Assembly: GCA_009733715.1 (NCBI GenBank)
Contig: WMKJ01000041.1
Coordinates: 1-64,000, forward strand
Origin: Herpomyces periplanetae
Taxonomy: Eukaryota > Ascomycota > Laboulbeniomycetes > Herpomycetales > Herpomycetaceae
Direction of reading: 5' to 3'
DNA length: 64,000 nt
Of the stretch, positions 62,674-64,000 are shown one piece after another; position 1 is the first letter of the stretch, and every line of letters starts with the position of its first letter. The notes beneath the pieces are model-generated. The model did not search any database, had not been told where the DNA came from, and saw nothing but the letters and a program-made list of their open reading frames with translations. Made by a program: the position numbers and the translations under genes.

Positions 62674-64000
62674 ATGTCTTCAAGTGGAGTTCCACACCAT
62701 CATCATCATCACCACCACCACCATCAACCCCCTGCGACTTCATCCTCATCAACTTCAGTTGCGTCGGCTTATCCGTCTACAACATCTTCGCATCCCAGTG
62801 CTTCTTCTACCCAAGCGGGCACCACTACTGGATCAGCATCTAATGGTACTAACTCCCATACGGCTGCTACTCACGTTACTGACATCGGTTTATGTCGCAT
62901 ACTATGCGTCGCCGATATTCGTGGAAATTTATCTCTACTTAACACTCTAGCGGCAGAAACGCGCGCTACGTGTATCGTACACACGGGAGATTTTGGCTTC
63001 TATGACGATCGTTCGCTCAATCGCATTGCCGAAAAAACCCTCCGACACGTTACCCAATATTCCCCTTTAATTCCTGAGTCCTTGAAAGTTCGTCTTCTAG
63101 ATCCCAAGTTTACATCTCCCTTATGTGAACGTTTCCCACTCGATCAAGCTCGATTGTCCGAGTTAACTCTTTTCCTCAATCGAACTCACCAGTTCAACGT
63201 GCCTGTCTACGCCGTTTGGGGTGCATGTGAGGATGTTCAAGTTCTCGAACGTTTCCGCTCGGGCGAGTATCATATCCCCAATTTTCATATCCTCGATGAA
63301 GCTCATACCCATGCTTTGCACACGGGAGGTGTTAAAATTCGCTTGCTTGGTCTAGGTGGTGCATTAGCCATGCATAAACTTTTCGATAACGGTGAAGGAC
63401 GCACCACTATTGCCGGTGGCCAAGGTACAATGTGGTCCACCTTACTCCAAATTGGTGAATTGGTTGATACGGCAAGACAAGTTTACGATTTAAGTGAAAC
63501 TCGTGTTCTCATTACCCACGCTTCTCCCGCTCGTGAAGGTTTACTCAATCAATTAGCTTGTGCATTAAAGGCAGATTTTACCATTAGCGCAGGCTTGCAC
63601 TTTCGTTATTGTAGTTCTTATAACGAATTTAGCGTTAACCCTTCCATAGATCACTGGCGTGCAAAAATGGCTGCCGCAAAGGCTGCCTTAATTGATGTTT
63701 GGGATACCGTAAAGGGTGAAGTTGAACCCGCCGTATCCGATAATGAAATTCAACGAAAATTATTAGATATTGCCTTGGAAGTGGTGTATAGTATGCCAAA
63801 TGCTACGGGCAATATACAATCCCATGATTCCCACAATTCAAACCGAACTTCTAATCAAGCTGAAGATAATGCCTTTAAGAATATGTGGCACTTTAACTTA
63901 TCGGATGCTGCATTTGGTTGGTTAGTTTTACACGTTGAAGATGGTCGAATATCCACGGAAATGCGCGCCCAAGGATTTCAATTTGCTCATCGTGGTGAAA
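62674..64000 (+). CDS. DUF2433 phosphoesterase-like protein (3' partial)
   Basis: 442 codons are visible; the gene runs past the window edge. A His-rich (11 His) then Ser/Thr-rich start of about 75 residues precedes the conserved part. That part begins CRILCVADIRGNLSLLN and VHTGDFGFYDDRSLNRIAEK, followed by VYAVWGACEDV, IRLLGLGGALAMHKLF and LITHASPAREGLLNQL. ADIRG, HTGDFG, WGACED and THASP sit where calcineurin-like metallophosphoesterases have DxHG, GDxxD, GNHE and GHxH motifs. That is how the fungal DUF2433 family looks. Its biochemical role is not established to my knowledge. The start is the ATG before the His run; no intron is seen so far. Confidence 0.85.
   Translation, partial: MSSSGVPHHHHHHHHHHQPPATSSSSTSVASAYPSTTSSHPSASSTQAGTTTGSASNGTNSHTAATHVTDIGLCRILCVADIRGNLSLLNTLAAETRATCIVHTGDFGFYDDRSLNRIAEKTLRHVTQYSPLIPESLKVRLLDPKFTSPLCERFPLDQARLSELTLFLNRTHQFNVPVYAVWGACEDVQVLERFRSGEYHIPNFHILDEAHTHALHTGGVKIRLLGLGGALAMHKLFDNGEGRTTIAGGQGTMWSTLLQIGELVDTARQVYDLSETRVLITHASPAREGLLNQLACALKADFTISAGLHFRYCSSYNEFSVNPSIDHWRAKMAAAKAALIDVWDTVKGEVEPAVSDNEIQRKLLDIALEVVYSMPNATGNIQSHDSHNSNRTSNQAEDNAFKNMWHFNLSDAAFGWLVLHVEDGRISTEMRAQGFQFAHRGE

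Noticed and set aside
1-64000. Search by eye for CRISPR arrays, transposon ends, retroelements or a biosynthetic cluster
   Set aside because: No regularly spaced direct repeats, no transposase or reverse transcriptase motifs, and no functionally linked enzyme set were seen; the only candidate element ends are the inverted repeat at the left edge.

Overview
The window is fungal nuclear DNA. The genes are ordinary eukaryotic housekeeping genes. Several are cut by short GT-AG introns, mostly 55-350 bases, many with a CTAAC-type branch site 14-25 bases before the acceptor. Fungal markers are present: a ferric reductase of the FRE family, Hsp104, Kap95, Icp55, Pan2, a Dbf4/Dfp1-type protein and the fungal DUF2433 family. 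Intron-rich genes together with a STK32/YANK-type kinase would suit an early-diverging (zygomycete-like) fungus or a basidiomycete-like lineage. The sequence alone does not settle the phylum. I see no transposon, virus-derived element, CRISPR array, rRNA or convincing tRNA.

Layout, left to right: partial FRE ferric reductase (+), flanked by a 99-base inverted repeat; CDP-diacylglycerol synthase (-); ATRIP/Rad26-like checkpoint protein (+); a secreted three-module cysteine-rich protein (+, 3 exons); La protein (-); mitochondrial ribosomal protein uS4m (+); poly(A) polymerase (-, 6 exons); LSM4 (-, 3 exons); importin beta/Kap95 (+, 3 exons); ribosomal protein eL32 (-, 4 exons, with an apparent one-base deletion); a short-chain dehydrogenase ending in SRL (+, 3 exons); mitochondrial phosphate carrier (+, 4 exons); Hsp104 (+); Drs1/DDX27 DEAD-box helicase (-); STK32-like kinase (+); Rad4/XPC (-, 3 exons); Pan2 (+, 3 exons); Icp55/XPNPEP3 aminopeptidase (+, 11 exons); a 3.6 kb gene-poor stretch rich in simple repeats; Dbf4/Dfp1 (+, 4 exons); Atg12 (+, 2 exons); PanB ketopantoate hydroxymethyltransferase (-); Ubc8/UBE2H (+, 7 exons including an 8-base one); and the first 442 codons of a DUF2433 phosphoesterase-like protein (+) running off the right edge.

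No operon or biosynthetic cluster is visible. Themes that recur by chance or loosely are mRNA metabolism (La, poly(A) polymerase, LSM4, Pan2), genome maintenance (ATRIP, Rad4, Dbf4) and mitochondria (uS4m, phosphate carrier, Icp55, probably PanB). Most exon models given here close exactly in frame; eL32 is the exception and needs one extra base.

The less ordinary signals are these: the inverted repeat round the reductase gene; the three-module secreted protein; the eL32 frameshift; the 8-base exon in UBC8 and the intron directly after the ATG of LSM4; repeated TCACGTGA octamers in intergenic DNA; and long purine-rich or pyrimidine-rich strand domains whose boundaries cut through genes, most sharply inside the kinase gene near 38,235.
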